Below, one piece after another: positions 26,087 to 33,617 of a DNA stretch of 34,438 bases. The notes under the pieces are model-generated. The model was not told where the DNA came from. It saw nothing but the letters and a program-made list of their open reading frames with translations, and did not search any database. A program made the position numbers and the translations under genes. Location: NCBI GenBank assembly GCA_031551255.1, contig JAVBNW010000078.1, forward strand, positions 1-34,438. Direction: 5' to 3'. Each line of letters starts with the position of its first letter. Position 1 is the stretch's first letter. Source of the stretch: JAVBNW01 sp031551255. GTDB taxonomy: Bacteria > Bacillota > Clostridia > Christensenellales > UBA1750.

Positions 26087-26327
26087 ATGCGCGCCTCCTA
26101 TTTCTGGATAGGGCAAAAACTTTTCAAATCCGCTTCCGGCGGCATACTGCCGCAAAATTGCGGACATGACGTTTGGTATAGTATACACGATCTTCCATTG
26201 CATAAACCGTCAGACTCATATTTTGATCGAAAATTATCGCTAAAGAGAATCTTTACATTTAATACATGAAACATGCCGCTTCGGTATGTTATTCTGATTG
26301 TGGATTTTTTAACAAAGAGGTGCTTTT

Positions 26328-27413
26328 ATGAATAAGCGATTAAGGACAGGCTTCGCATGCCTGATAGCGCTGATGTTGCTGGCCGGGTGCGCCCCTTCCG
26401 GCGCTTCTTCGCAACACAGCACGCCTTCCGAAACCTTGCAGACATCCGCGGCTCAGACGACCGCTGAGGCGACGCAGGAGCCTACGCCTACGCAAACGGC
26501 TGCGGATTTTGCTTCCCTGCCGCTCGTGCGCGTTGCTTCGCTGCAAGGGCCTACCGGCATGGGTCTGGTGGGCCTGATGCAACAAAACGATCGCCAGGAG
26601 ACAAAGAACCGCTATGAGTTCACGCTAGTAGGCGCGCCCGAGGAGATCGTTGCGCTGTTGTCTTCCGGCTCGGTAGATGTGGCGGCCATCCCTACAAATC
26701 TGGCGGCCTCGCTTTATCAGGCCACAGGAGGAGCTCAAGGCGAGCACGGCGACGTGCGCCTGGCGGCGATCAATACGCTGGGCGTCCTGTACATCCTCGA
26801 GCGCGGGGATAGCATCCAGTCCGTGGCCGATCTCGCGGGGAAGACCATCCACGCCACCGGACAGGGCGCCACGCCGGAATATGCGCTGAACGAAATCCTA
26901 AGGAAAAACGACATCGACGCCACGGTGGAGTACCACGGCGAACACGCCGAGCTTTTGACGCTGGCCGCTGCCGGCGAGGCGGATATCGTGATGCTGCCCG
27001 AGCCCTTTGTCACCAACCTTTTGAGTAAGGCGCCCGACATGCGCATCGCCTTGGATATTTCCAAGGAGTGGGAGACAGCCAGCAGCGCCCGGCTGGCGAT
27101 GGGCGCGCTGGCAGTGAACTCGGAGTTTTCTCAAGAGCGCCAGGCCGAGTTGGATGTGTTTTTGAGCGAATATGCGCAGTCCGTCTCATTCGTCAACGCA
27201 AATACCGTCGACGCGGCCGCGCTGATCGAGCAATACGGCATCATGCCTTCCGCCGCAATCGCCGAAAAGGCGCTGCCGAACTGCAACATCGTGCTGATCA
27301 CCGGCCAGGAGATGAAGGATGCCGCCATCGCCCTATACAACGTATTGTACGATGCCAACCCAAAGGCGGTCGGTGGCGCGATGCCGGACCAATACTTTTA
27401 CTATATTCCTTAA
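26328..27413 (+). CDS. ABC transporter substrate-binding lipoprotein (SsuA/TauA/NMT1-like)
   Basis: 361 residues. Lipobox LLAGC (Cys21) and a Thr/Gln-rich linker precede a periplasmic-binding fold: LVRVASLQGPTGMGLVGLMQ, GAPEEIVALLSSGSVDVAAI, PTNLAASLYQ, SVADLAGKTIHATGQGATPE and AAAGEADIVMLPEPFVTNLL. This is the pattern of importers for sulfonates, taurine, nitrate-like or thiamine-precursor substrates. Its permease (28149) and ATPase (29635) are downstream but separated by about 735 and 1,500 bases. The stop TAA directly touches a repeat array. Substrate unassigned. Confidence 0.88.
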   Translation: MNKRLRTGFACLIALMLLAGCAPSGASSQHSTPSETLQTSAAQTTAEATQEPTPTQTAADFASLPLVRVASLQGPTGMGLVGLMQQNDRQETKNRYEFTLVGAPEEIVALLSSGSVDVAAIPTNLAASLYQATGGAQGEHGDVRLAAINTLGVLYILERGDSIQSVADLAGKTIHATGQGATPEYALNEILRKNDIDATVEYHGEHAELLTLAAAGEADIVMLPEPFVTNLLSKAPDMRIALDISKEWETASSARLAMGALAVNSEFSQERQAELDVFLSEYAQSVSFVNANTVDAAALIEQYGIMPSAAIAEKALPNCNIVLITGQEMKDAAIALYNVLYDANPKAVGGAMPDQYFYYIP

Positions 27414-27437
27414 CTCGTCGGGTCACACTGCGCTTCT

Positions 27438-27642
27438 CGTCGGTTTGCACTACGCTCCGAAATCCCACCAAACTGCAGTATGGTGGGATTTTTTATGCTT
27501 CGTGAAACCTTCTCTTCCCACAAGACGCTGAGGCGTCTTATGGGATTGAGAAGAACGAAGAACGCGCACTCCCATTTCCTTTTTCGTCGTACTTAGTCCA
27601 TAAAACCGCCGTAGTGGTTTTATGGAAGAGGAGGAGCGGCGT
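27438..27642 (+). repeat. Array unit A
   Basis: HP1 stem CCCACC/GGTGGG is fully paired with loop TGCA and T6 at 27489-27494. HP2 is 27516-27545 with loop TGAG. HP3 is 27597-27626 with loop CGTA. Confidence 0.8.
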
Positions 27643-27847
27643 CGTCGGTTTGCACTACGCTCCGAAATCCCACCAAACTGCGGTATGGCGAGATTTTTTA
27701 TGCTTCGTGAAACCTCCTCTTCCCACAAGACGCTGAGGCGTCTTGTGGGATTAAGAAGAACGAAGAACGCGCACTCCCATTTCCTTTTTCGTCGTACTTA
27801 ATCCATAAAACCGCCGCAGTGGTTTTATGGAAGAGGAGGAGCGGCGT
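27643..27847 (+). repeat. Array unit B
   Basis: HP1 reads CCCACC/GGCGAG, so it has two mismatches. The loop is TGCG and a T6 follows. HP2 is a perfect 13-bp stem with loop TGAG. Confidence 0.8.
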
Positions 27848-28114
27848 CGTCGGTTTGCACTACGCTCCGAAATCCCGCCAAACTGCGGTATGGCGAGATT
27901 TTTTACGCTACGTGAAACCTCCTCTTTCCATAAAACGCTGAGGCGTCTATATGGGATTAAGAACAACGAGGAACGCGCACTCCCGTTTCCTTTTTCGTCG
28001 TACTTAATCCATAAAACCGCCGCAGTGGTTTTATGGAAGAGGAGGAGCGGCGGAGTGAACGAGCTTTCGCGTCGCAACGCGGAAGCGAGCGATACGAAGC
28101 TCGCGACGACGAAG
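27848..28114 (+). repeat. Array unit C with right end
   Basis: HP1 reads CCCGCC/GGCGAG, which restores one of unit B's lost pairs. HP2 has drifted (TTTCCATAAAACGC on the left) and pairs less well. HP4 (CGCGT, loop CGCA, ACGCG) and the closing CGACGA are present only here. Confidence 0.8.
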
Positions 28115-28142
28115 TTGTGCGGGGGCTTAATTTGTGTATAAT
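28115..28142 (+). promoter_or_regulatory. Promoter giving a leaderless permease transcript
   Basis: TTGTGC (28115-28120), a 16-base spacer and a perfect TATAAT (28137-28142). The ATG at 28149 is seven bases past the -10, so transcription would start at or next to the start codon. There is no ribosome binding site. The -35 touches the end of the repeat array. Confidence 0.6.
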
Positions 28143-28148
28143 AGGCGC

Positions 28149-28934
28149 ATGAAGAAAAGGTTGGTTACCGGCGCTTTTGTCGCGCTTTTTTACATCGCGC
28201 TGTGGCAGATCGCCAGCATGGCGGTGGGTAAAAGCTTAATTCTCCCCTCGCCTTTGGCCGTGCTTGCTCAGTTGCGCTCCATGGTCGTTACCGCGCCATT
28301 TTGGCGCGCGGTGGGGCTTTCGCTTAGCCGGGTGGCGACAGGTTATCTGGCGGGAGTGCTATTAGGGGTCGCTCTCGCCGCCCCATGCCACGCCCTGGGG
28401 CTTGCGCGTGCGCTGGTGAGGCCGCTGATGGGGGTAATCCGCGCGACGCCGGTCGCGTCGTTCATCATCCTGGCCATTTATTTTATGAGCGGTTCAGCAG
28501 GCATGCCCGGCCTCATTTCGTTTTTGATGGTGCTTCCGGTCATGTTCGGCAATGTGCTCGAGGGCCTTGACAACGCGAGTCCCGCTTATTTGGAAATGGC
28601 CAGAGTATTTCGCGCGCGCAAGCTAAATGTCGCGCTGAAAATCTACCTGCCTGCCGCGCTGCCCTATGCCATGGCAGCGGCGTTGACGTCGCTCGGGCTC
28701 GCATGGAAGGCCGGCATCGCCGCCGAGGTGCTGGGTAACCCGGAACTGTCCATCGGCCGAGCGCTTAGGGATAGCCGCACCTACCTCGAAACGCCCTCGC
28801 TGTTTGCGTGGACGCTCGTAGTAATCCTTCTTAGCCTCGCGCTGGAGGCGCTTTTGCGCTTGGCCCTTCAGCGGGCAGGAGCGCGGATGAGCCAAGCGGG
28901 CATCACCCATACCCGCACAGGCCCGGAAAAATAG
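28149..28934 (+). CDS. ABC transporter permease (SsuC/TauC-like)
   Basis: 261 residues from ATG 28149; the alternative GTG 28134 lies upstream of the TATAAT. Six membrane helices are seen. The binding-protein-dependent permease core reads LPSPLAVLAQLRSMV, VGLSLSRVATGYLAGVLLGV, RPLMGVIRATPVASFIILAI and EMARVFRARKLNVALKIYLP, the EAA loop that docks on the ATPase. It belongs with the SsuA-like protein upstream and the ATPase downstream. The operon is interrupted by repeats, so it seems to use its own promoter and a leaderless start. Confidence 0.9.
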   Translation: MKKRLVTGAFVALFYIALWQIASMAVGKSLILPSPLAVLAQLRSMVVTAPFWRAVGLSLSRVATGYLAGVLLGVALAAPCHALGLARALVRPLMGVIRATPVASFIILAIYFMSGSAGMPGLISFLMVLPVMFGNVLEGLDNASPAYLEMARVFRARKLNVALKIYLPAALPYAMAAALTSLGLAWKAGIAAEVLGNPELSIGRALRDSRTYLETPSLFAWTLVVILLSLALEALLRLALQRAGARMSQAGITHTRTGPEK

Positions 28935-28975
28935 TAAAGGCACTGCCATTGATCATGCCGGAGGTGGATTTTTCG

Positions 28976-29404
28976 ATGATTGTTCCTGTTGCAGAGGATA
29001 GCCGGGTCGAGTGGGCGACGCTGTGCGCCGAGCTATGGCCTGATCACACTGTGGAATCTATGCTGGCTGAAAAAGCGGGCGGCGGATACGAAGATGAATT
29101 TCTATATTGGCTTGAAAGCGAGCCCGTCGCCTTGTTGAGCCTTGCCCTTCGCTACGACTATGTCGAGGGCGCCGAATCGTCGCCGGTGGGGTACATCGAA
29201 GGGATCTATGTGAAGCCGCAGCACAGGCACAAGGGCATAGCCAGAGAATTGGTGGAGTATGCAAAGGAATGGTCCGTAAAGAAGGGCTGCGCAGAACTCG
29301 CGTCGGATTGCGAGCTCCATAACGAAATGAGCCGCAAGTTTCACCATCACGTCGGCTTTCAAGAGGCGAACACGATCGTATGCTTCATGATGAAGTTAGT
29401 ATAG
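28976..29404 (+). CDS. GNAT acetyltransferase, aminoglycoside 6'-N-acetyltransferase-like
   Basis: 142 residues from ATG 28976 (GGAGG eleven bases upstream). That start matches the AAC(6') opening, here MIVPVAEDSRVEWATLCAEL followed by WPDH. The family core is well kept: RYDYVEGAESSPVGYIEGIY, VKPQHRHKGIARELVEYAKE (acetyl-CoA loop), KGCAELASDCELHNEMS and HHHVGFQEANTIVCF. AAC(6') enzymes acetylate the 6'-amino group of kanamycin or tobramycin-type drugs. Chromosomal relatives may have other substrates, so resistance is not proven. It lies between permease and ATPase of an importer, a place where it does not belong functionally. Confidence 0.75.
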   Translation: MIVPVAEDSRVEWATLCAELWPDHTVESMLAEKAGGGYEDEFLYWLESEPVALLSLALRYDYVEGAESSPVGYIEGIYVKPQHRHKGIARELVEYAKEWSVKKGCAELASDCELHNEMSRKFHHHVGFQEANTIVCFMMKLV

Positions 29405-29431
29405 TCGGTAGGCCCCAAATGAAAAGCAGGT

Positions 29432-29592
29432 GAACGGATCTTTTTCCGCATGGCGGCGCCGATCTTAGGTCTGCGTTGCTTAAGGCATTTCACGCCGAAG
29501 GCGTATCCCGAAAGGTTGCTTCTTTCCGCCTCCTTACCCTGCGAAAAAACCTCTCGCTCACCTACCCGCTTTTGAAGTTGGCCGACTATAAA
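29432..29592 (+). repeat. Repeat family 2, copy 2
   Basis: It matches 25021-25152 in reverse complement through CGGATCTTTTTCCGCAT, CGCCTCCTT, CCCTGCGAAAAAA and GCCGAC. A fragment GGCATTTCACGCCGAAGGCG-like insert of about 30 bases is present only here. It ends about 40 bases before the likely start of the ATPase gene. Confidence 0.65.
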
Positions 29593-29634
29593 GTAATAAG
29601 CGCGCCGCCGATTCCCGGCGGCCTTTCGAGAGGA

Positions 29635-30258
29635 GTGGCCGATATATCGCTTCCTATAGTCGCCGAGCCCTTCTTCGGCCTAGATTGCGTTACCTTTCGC
29701 CGGGGGGTGCGCCCCATACTCAAGGATGCGACGCTAAGATTGCCCGCATCCGGTGCGATATGCCTTTTCGGCCCCTCCGGCTGTGGTAAAACCACGGTGC
29801 TTCATTTGCTGGCAGGGCTGCTTGAACCCGAATCCGGCCAGGTTCGCGTACCGGGCCCGGTTGCAATGGCCTTTCAAGAAGACCGCCTGCTGCCCTGGCT
29901 GGATGCGCTGGACAACGTTCGTTTCCCGCCGGGCGTAGAGAGGGCGCAGGCCGAAAAGGCGCTTGAGCGCCTTGGCATCGGAGAAATGCGAAAACCCGTT
30001 ACTGGCCTCAGCGGCGGGCAAAGGGCAAGGGTGGCCATCGCTAGGGCGACGCTGGCCCCCTGTGCGCTGCTATTGCTGGACGAACCCTTTCGCGGGCTGG
30101 ATGAGGCCGCGCGGGAAGTCGCCGCGGACCTGATACGCGAACGCGCGGCTGTCGTGCCCTGTGTGCTGGTCGCGCACGATCGCGCGGAGGCGGCTCTATT
30201 GGGGGCGAAACTCGTGCCCATGACGAGCGATGGAACGATCGGGGTGGCGCAAGACTGA
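29635..30258 (+). CDS. ABC transporter ATPase (SsuB/TauB-like), start disturbed by a repeat
   Basis: About 207 residues from the GTG at 29635, short for the family (about 250). Walker A is GPSGCGKTT, Q-loop MAFQEDRLLPWLDALDNV (the LLPW form typical of SsuB/TauB/NrtD), signature TGLSGGQRARVAIARAT, Walker B LLLLDEPFRGLD and switch His VLVAHDRAEA. GAGAGGAG touches this GTG with no spacing, so the real start is unclear. Longer frames up to 29476 lie in repeat DNA. The N-terminal strands look partly lost. It should power the SsuA-like/SsuC-like system upstream. The TGA stop touches the next repeat element. Confidence 0.8.
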   Translation: MADISLPIVAEPFFGLDCVTFRRGVRPILKDATLRLPASGAICLFGPSGCGKTTVLHLLAGLLEPESGQVRVPGPVAMAFQEDRLLPWLDALDNVRFPPGVERAQAEKALERLGIGEMRKPVTGLSGGQRARVAIARATLAPCALLLLDEPFRGLDEAAREVAADLIRERAAVVPCVLVAHDRAEAALLGAKLVPMTSDGTIGVAQD

Positions 30259-30519
30259 CTCGTCGTCGCGGACTTCGTATCGCTCGCTTCCGTGCTGCGG
30301 CACGAAAGCTCATTCACTCCGTCGCTCCTCCTCTTCCTCAAAATCGCTGAGGCGGTTTTGAGGAGTAAAAAAACGCCCAAGAAGGCGCGAAGGTCGCGTT
30401 CCTCGTTCTTCTCAATTCCTAAGAAACCTCAGTTTCTTTGGAAAGAGGAGGGGCCACGAAGCGGACATAGCCCCGATGTCGCAACATCGGGGCTATGAAG
30501 CACAGTGCGCCCCGACGAG
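30259..30519. repeat. Structured palindromic repeat element, family 1, copy R5
   Basis: It is inverted relative to the array. It starts at the base after TGA (30256-30258) with CTCGTCG and ends with CGACGAG two bases from the convergent gene's stop. The arm near 30463-30498 is a perfect 14-bp stem with loop CGCA on plus (TGCG on minus) whose sequence (ATAGCCCCGATGT) matches no other copy. The inner arms near 30333-30362 and 30415-30442 have loops TGAG and CTCA, with stems again unlike R1. The arm at about 30290-30307 (CGTGC...GCACG) corresponds to HP4 of the array. There is no T6 here. Confidence 0.82.
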
Positions 30520-30521
30520 GA

Positions 30522-31844
30522 TTACAGGGCGACGTTCATCTCGCACAGCGCCGCCTGGACGGCGCCGACGTCGGCATCGCGAGGATCCGTACCGTTTCTT
30601 GAGCACAGCGCCGCGGCCACACCCGCCGCCTGCCCTATGGCCATCATGTTGCCCATGCTCTTGCAAGTGGCAAGGCCCAAATGCGTCAGCGACGCGCACC
30701 GTCCGGCGACGAGGAGAGGGTCGATCGCCTTGGGCAGCATACAACGGTAGGGATATGCATGGCCGCTTTGGATGCTGCCGTGGTAGCTTTGGCTTTCCTT
30801 CAGCCCACCCGGATCAATGGTTCCGTAGCGCCTGGCGACGGTATCGGCAAACTCTACGCCCTTTTGCGCATCCTCCAGCGTCATCACGTATTCGCCCTGG
30901 ATGCGGCGGGTTTCGCGCACGCCCAGCGCCGCGCCCGTGCGCACGAGCCGCGCATCCTTAAGGCCGGGCAGCTTTTTCTCCCTGGCGATGCGGATAAAGT
31001 CGATCGCCACCTGAAGGCCCGCGCGCTCGGCGATGTTGACGTGGCCGATGTCCGTTGCGTCGATCACGCCGATGCCCAGCGGGCCGCCGTTGTTTACCGA
31101 CACGACGCCGGGCACCGTCGTCCTGTCGAACGAATAGAAAGAAGAGGTCACAAAGCCTTCGTTCGCGGCCTCGCGCAGCGGCCCGTATACGGATTGGCTG
31201 TCGTCCGCGAGCGCGGCGTACAGCCTTTTTTCATCTACGTTCGCGATGACGAAGCCCATCGTCACCGGCATGAACATGCCGTCTTCTTCGCGGCCCTTTT
31301 TCTGCATCGGCGCGCCCGCGAAATAGGCAAGATCTCCGTCGCCGGAGCAATCGACATACACCTTTGCGCGGTAGACCCGCCGCCCATACTTTCCGTCGCA
31401 CACCGCGCCGCGTATGCGCCCCGCGTCCATCTCCGCGCCGGTTACAGGGCTGTCGAGCAGATAGCGGCAGTTCTGTTCTTCTAAAAGCTCCATCACCGCC
31501 AGGCGCAGATAATCCGGATGGATATGCAAGCCGTCGCCGTCCACCCAGCTCACCTTACCCTCGCGGCTCGCATCCGGGCCAAGGCTCTTGATTTTTTCGG
31601 TAAACAGGCCTACGGCCCCTCCGCGGCTGTGGCCATCCGTAAACAGGCGGTTCATCGGCATCCAGCCGGATACCGCCGCTACCCCGCCGAAGAACGCCTT
31701 TGCCTCCAGCAATAGGGTTTTTGCGCCCGAGGCTGCCGCGGCCAGCGCCGCCCCGATGCCCGCGGGGCCTCCGCCCGCCACCAGCACATCCCATGCCTCG
31801 TCGGGGGTGGGCACATTCGATTCGATGATGTCGCGCGTGAGCAT
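30522..31844 (-). CDS. FAD-dependent oxidoreductase (FAD_oxidored family)
   Basis: 440 residues; ATG at 31844 after AAGGAGG. The FAD-binding motif VLVAGGGPAGIGAALAAAAS starts near residue 20, with LLLEAKAFFGGVAAVSGW next. Later marks are VYVDCSGDGDLAYFAGAP (second dinucleotide-fold motif), GVRETRRIQGEYVMTLEDA and LLVAGRCASLTHLGLATCKS, all typical of the FAD_oxidored (PF12831-like) proteins common in Clostridia and gut bacteria. The substrate is unknown. Relatives often sit in sugar or polyol clusters, which is not seen here. No signal peptide. Confidence 0.88.
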   Translation of the reverse strand: MLTRDIIESNVPTPDEAWDVLVAGGGPAGIGAALAAAASGAKTLLLEAKAFFGGVAAVSGWMPMNRLFTDGHSRGGAVGLFTEKIKSLGPDASREGKVSWVDGDGLHIHPDYLRLAVMELLEEQNCRYLLDSPVTGAEMDAGRIRGAVCDGKYGRRVYRAKVYVDCSGDGDLAYFAGAPMQKKGREEDGMFMPVTMGFVIANVDEKRLYAALADDSQSVYGPLREAANEGFVTSSFYSFDRTTVPGVVSVNNGGPLGIGVIDATDIGHVNIAERAGLQVAIDFIRIAREKKLPGLKDARLVRTGAALGVRETRRIQGEYVMTLEDAQKGVEFADTVARRYGTIDPGGLKESQSYHGSIQSGHAYPYRCMLPKAIDPLLVAGRCASLTHLGLATCKSMGNMMAIGQAAGVAAALCSRNGTDPRDADVGAVQAALCEMNVAL

Positions 31845-31928
31845 AGGCCTTCCTCCTTAAACCATCTTTCTATGGCGTATCGAAAAGAAACGGGGCTCCG
31901 GGCCGGATATCGCCAAGAATGTGGCGCA

Positions 31929-31957
31929 AGTTTACCATTTTGTAGATATAGCGTCAA
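31929..31957 (-). promoter_or_regulatory. Sigma-A-type promoter for the FAD oxidoreductase gene
   Basis: On the minus strand: TTGACG (31957-31952), 17-base spacer, TAAACT (31934-31929), about 85 bases before the ATG. The -35 touches the truncated repeat R6. Confidence 0.55.
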
Positions 31958-32129
31958 CTTCGTCGGTTTGCACTGCACTCAATTCCTCGCAGCATTGCGA
32001 TGCAGCGAGGAATTGGCGCTGCGTGAAACCTCCTCTTCCTTCATGACGCTGAGGCGTCTTGAAGGAGTGGGAAGGACGACGAAGAAGGCACGGAGCCTAC
32101 GTTCCTCATCCTTTTTAGCCCTTAAAACC
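31958..32129 (+). repeat. Truncated family-1 element, copy R6
   Basis: It begins CTTCGTCGGTTTGCACTGC. HP1 (31981-32014) has a 10-bp stem AATTCCTCGC, an A-A mismatch, GCAT/ATGC and loop TGCG, with no T6. HP2 (32038-32065) has the new outer stem CCTTCA/TGAAGG around the common GACGC, TGAG, GCGTC. The copy breaks off inside the left strand of HP3 (CTTAAAACC). It lies between divergent genes rather than after a stop codon. Confidence 0.75.
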
Positions 32130-32268
32130 ATTGTGCCCCCGGCGAGAGAGTTCACATTTAAGGCGATCCTATGCCAAAAGATCTTAACCGTGCCGCCCAG
32201 GTTCCGCCATGAACCGGGGTATCTTTATTAGCATGGTTCTTTACGGAACCGGAAAAGGAGTGAAAGAA

Positions 32269-33003
32269 ATGAAAAAGACCAACGTTCTCAACCTCGGCAA
32301 GGCGAAGCGCCTTTTATCGATCGCTGCCGCTACAATTGCCTGCATGCTGGTTCTCGCCGGCTGCGAAAATGAAAATCCGCCGGGAGGCCCGGCCACCCAA
32401 ACGGGCGCCGAGCCGTCGCTTATCTCCGGTACGATAAAAAGCGCGACTGCGGGGACGATCGACATCTTATCGAGCAATGGCGAGGCGCTGTCCTTTGGCA
32501 CGGAAGGCGCGGACACCTCCAAGTGCAACGGCCTTGAGCCCGGCTCGATGGTGGAGATCTTCTACACCGGGCAAATCGCGGGAACGGATACATCCGGCGC
32601 TAAGGTTGTGAGCATGCAGCAGCCTCTTCCCATCGAACCTACGACTCCTTCCGACGCGCCTTCAAGCCCCGACCCCGGCCCGCAGGCACAGATTTCCGGC
32701 GTGATTGAGGATGCGACGATGAATACGATCGCCATCCTATCCGACGATGGGCGCAAGCTGAGCTTTGGCACGGACGGCGCGGATACGTCCGGGTGCAGTG
32801 GCCTTGCGATCGGTACGCGGGTGGATATTTTCTATACCGGCGATATTGTGGACACGGATGCCAGCGGCGCGGTAGTGGTGCGCATGGAACAGCCTGAGGT
32901 GGATGCCGGCGCGCCCGCGTCCCCCACCGATCCTTCCCCGACGGATGCCGCCGATACGGATGCCTCCGGTACGGATGAGGAGTTCGTGCCTACGACCAAA
33001 TAG
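32269..33003 (+). CDS. Lipoprotein with a tandemly duplicated beta-rich domain
   Basis: 244 residues from ATG 32269, eight bases after AAGGAG; the frame's upstream ATG at 32209 has no such site. Lipobox VLAGC (Cys32). Two copies of a domain of about 67 residues follow: ISGTIKSATAGTIDILSSNG with LSFGTEGADTSKCNGLEPGS and VEIFYTGQIAGTDTSG, then ISGVIEDATMNTIAILSDDG with LSFGTDGADTSGCSGLAIGT and VDIFYTGDIVDTDASG. Each copy has one Cys at the same place. The tail is Asp/Thr/Pro-rich. I do not recognise a named family; a small beta-barrel (OB-like) domain on the outer face of the membrane is plausible. Confidence 0.75.
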   Translation: MKKTNVLNLGKAKRLLSIAAATIACMLVLAGCENENPPGGPATQTGAEPSLISGTIKSATAGTIDILSSNGEALSFGTEGADTSKCNGLEPGSMVEIFYTGQIAGTDTSGAKVVSMQQPLPIEPTTPSDAPSSPDPGPQAQISGVIEDATMNTIAILSDDGRKLSFGTDGADTSGCSGLAIGTRVDIFYTGDIVDTDASGAVVVRMEQPEVDAGAPASPTDPSPTDAADTDASGTDEEFVPTTK

Positions 33004-33017
33004 GCTAATTCTTCCAT

Positions 33018-33050
33018 GCCAAAAGGAGAGGGGAATCCTCTCCTTTTGGC
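33018..33050. terminator. Two-way hairpin between convergent genes
   Basis: Perfect 14-bp stem GCCAAAAGGAGAGG / CCTCTCCTTTTGGC with a 5-base loop. There is no long T tract, only TTTT inside the right arm. Confidence 0.55.
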
Positions 33051-33061
33051 TGTGATCGACG

Positions 33062-33583
33062 CTACTTTTTGTCGGAGACGAGGATGACGGGGCATTCTTC
33101 CATGCGCGCGGCCATCTTTTCCACCGCCTTTTGGCAGATGCGCTGGCATTGTCTTTCGCACAGGCGTATCGTAACGGATATCGGAATCCAGCCCTTGCGC
33201 TGAATTAAGCGCATGCGCACGATGCGCTGTTCTATGGGGTCCAGCTCTTCAAGCAGCTTGTCCACCTGTGCGCGCTCCGCCATCAATGCCTGAATGCGCG
33301 CGAGAATGTTGTGCGCCCTTTCCTGGCACTGATCGATAATCTTCTCCACAGCGCGCAGCGTAGGGTCGGCAACGCCGCCCTTGGCGCGCGGCATGCCGGT
33401 CAACGGCGAGGAGAGCGAGGCGGAGGCAATTTCAGCCTCCTGTTCTTTGCACAGGCGCAGTTCGGTCTTCCAGGAAAGGATTTCCTCGTCGACCTGCCGA
33501 TACCGCCCCAGCATACGGCCTAGCTCCGCCTTGCCGGATACATTGGAAAGAAAGAGCCTCGAAGCCTGTTTTTCTACTGCCAT
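33062..33583 (-). CDS. DUF1492/ArpU-like phage-type transcription regulator
   Basis: 173 residues from ATG 33583 (GGCGGTG just upstream); the ATG at 33613 lacks a site. The sequence is helical and charged, with SSPLTGMPRAKGGVADPTLR, then EERAHNILARI-like helices, and a sigma-region-4-like end: LDPIEQRIVRMRLIQRKGWI followed by ISVTIRLCERQCQRICQKAV. This matches DUF1492/RinA/ArpU-type late regulators of Gram-positive phages. Paired back to back with a CI-like repressor, it looks like a captured phage control module. Its promoter is strong and carries operator-like repeats. Confidence 0.65.
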   Translation of the reverse strand: MAVEKQASRLFLSNVSGKAELGRMLGRYRQVDEEILSWKTELRLCKEQEAEIASASLSSPLTGMPRAKGGVADPTLRAVEKIIDQCQERAHNILARIQALMAERAQVDKLLEELDPIEQRIVRMRLIQRKGWIPISVTIRLCERQCQRICQKAVEKMAARMEECPVILVSDKK

Positions 33584-33617
33584 ATTTTCACCGCCCATGC
33601 GTAAAATGCCCAATAAG

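Larger units (their letters stand above)
27414..28114. repeat. Tandem array of family-1 elements (R2-R4) inside the ABC importer operon
   Basis: It begins right after TAA with CTCGTCGGGTCACACTGCGC (a partial left end), then the motif CGTCGGTTTGCAC recurs at 27438, 27643 and 27848, an exact 205-base period. Each unit holds HP1 with T6, HP2 (loop TGAG) and HP3 (loop CGTA or CGCA) between CCTCCTCTT-like and AAGAGGAGG strands. Only the last unit carries the right end with HP4 (near 28066-28084, loop CGCA) and closes at CGACGAAG. The three units differ at scattered bases, many inside stems. Confidence 0.88.

Noticed and set aside
27438..28052. CRISPR array
   Set aside because: The 205-base tandem units are contiguous with no unique spacers, and no cas genes are present.
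27827..28141. Open frames inside the repeat array
   Set aside because: They arise from the repeated, GC-rich palindromic DNA and cross the hairpins; no ribosome binding site or domain.
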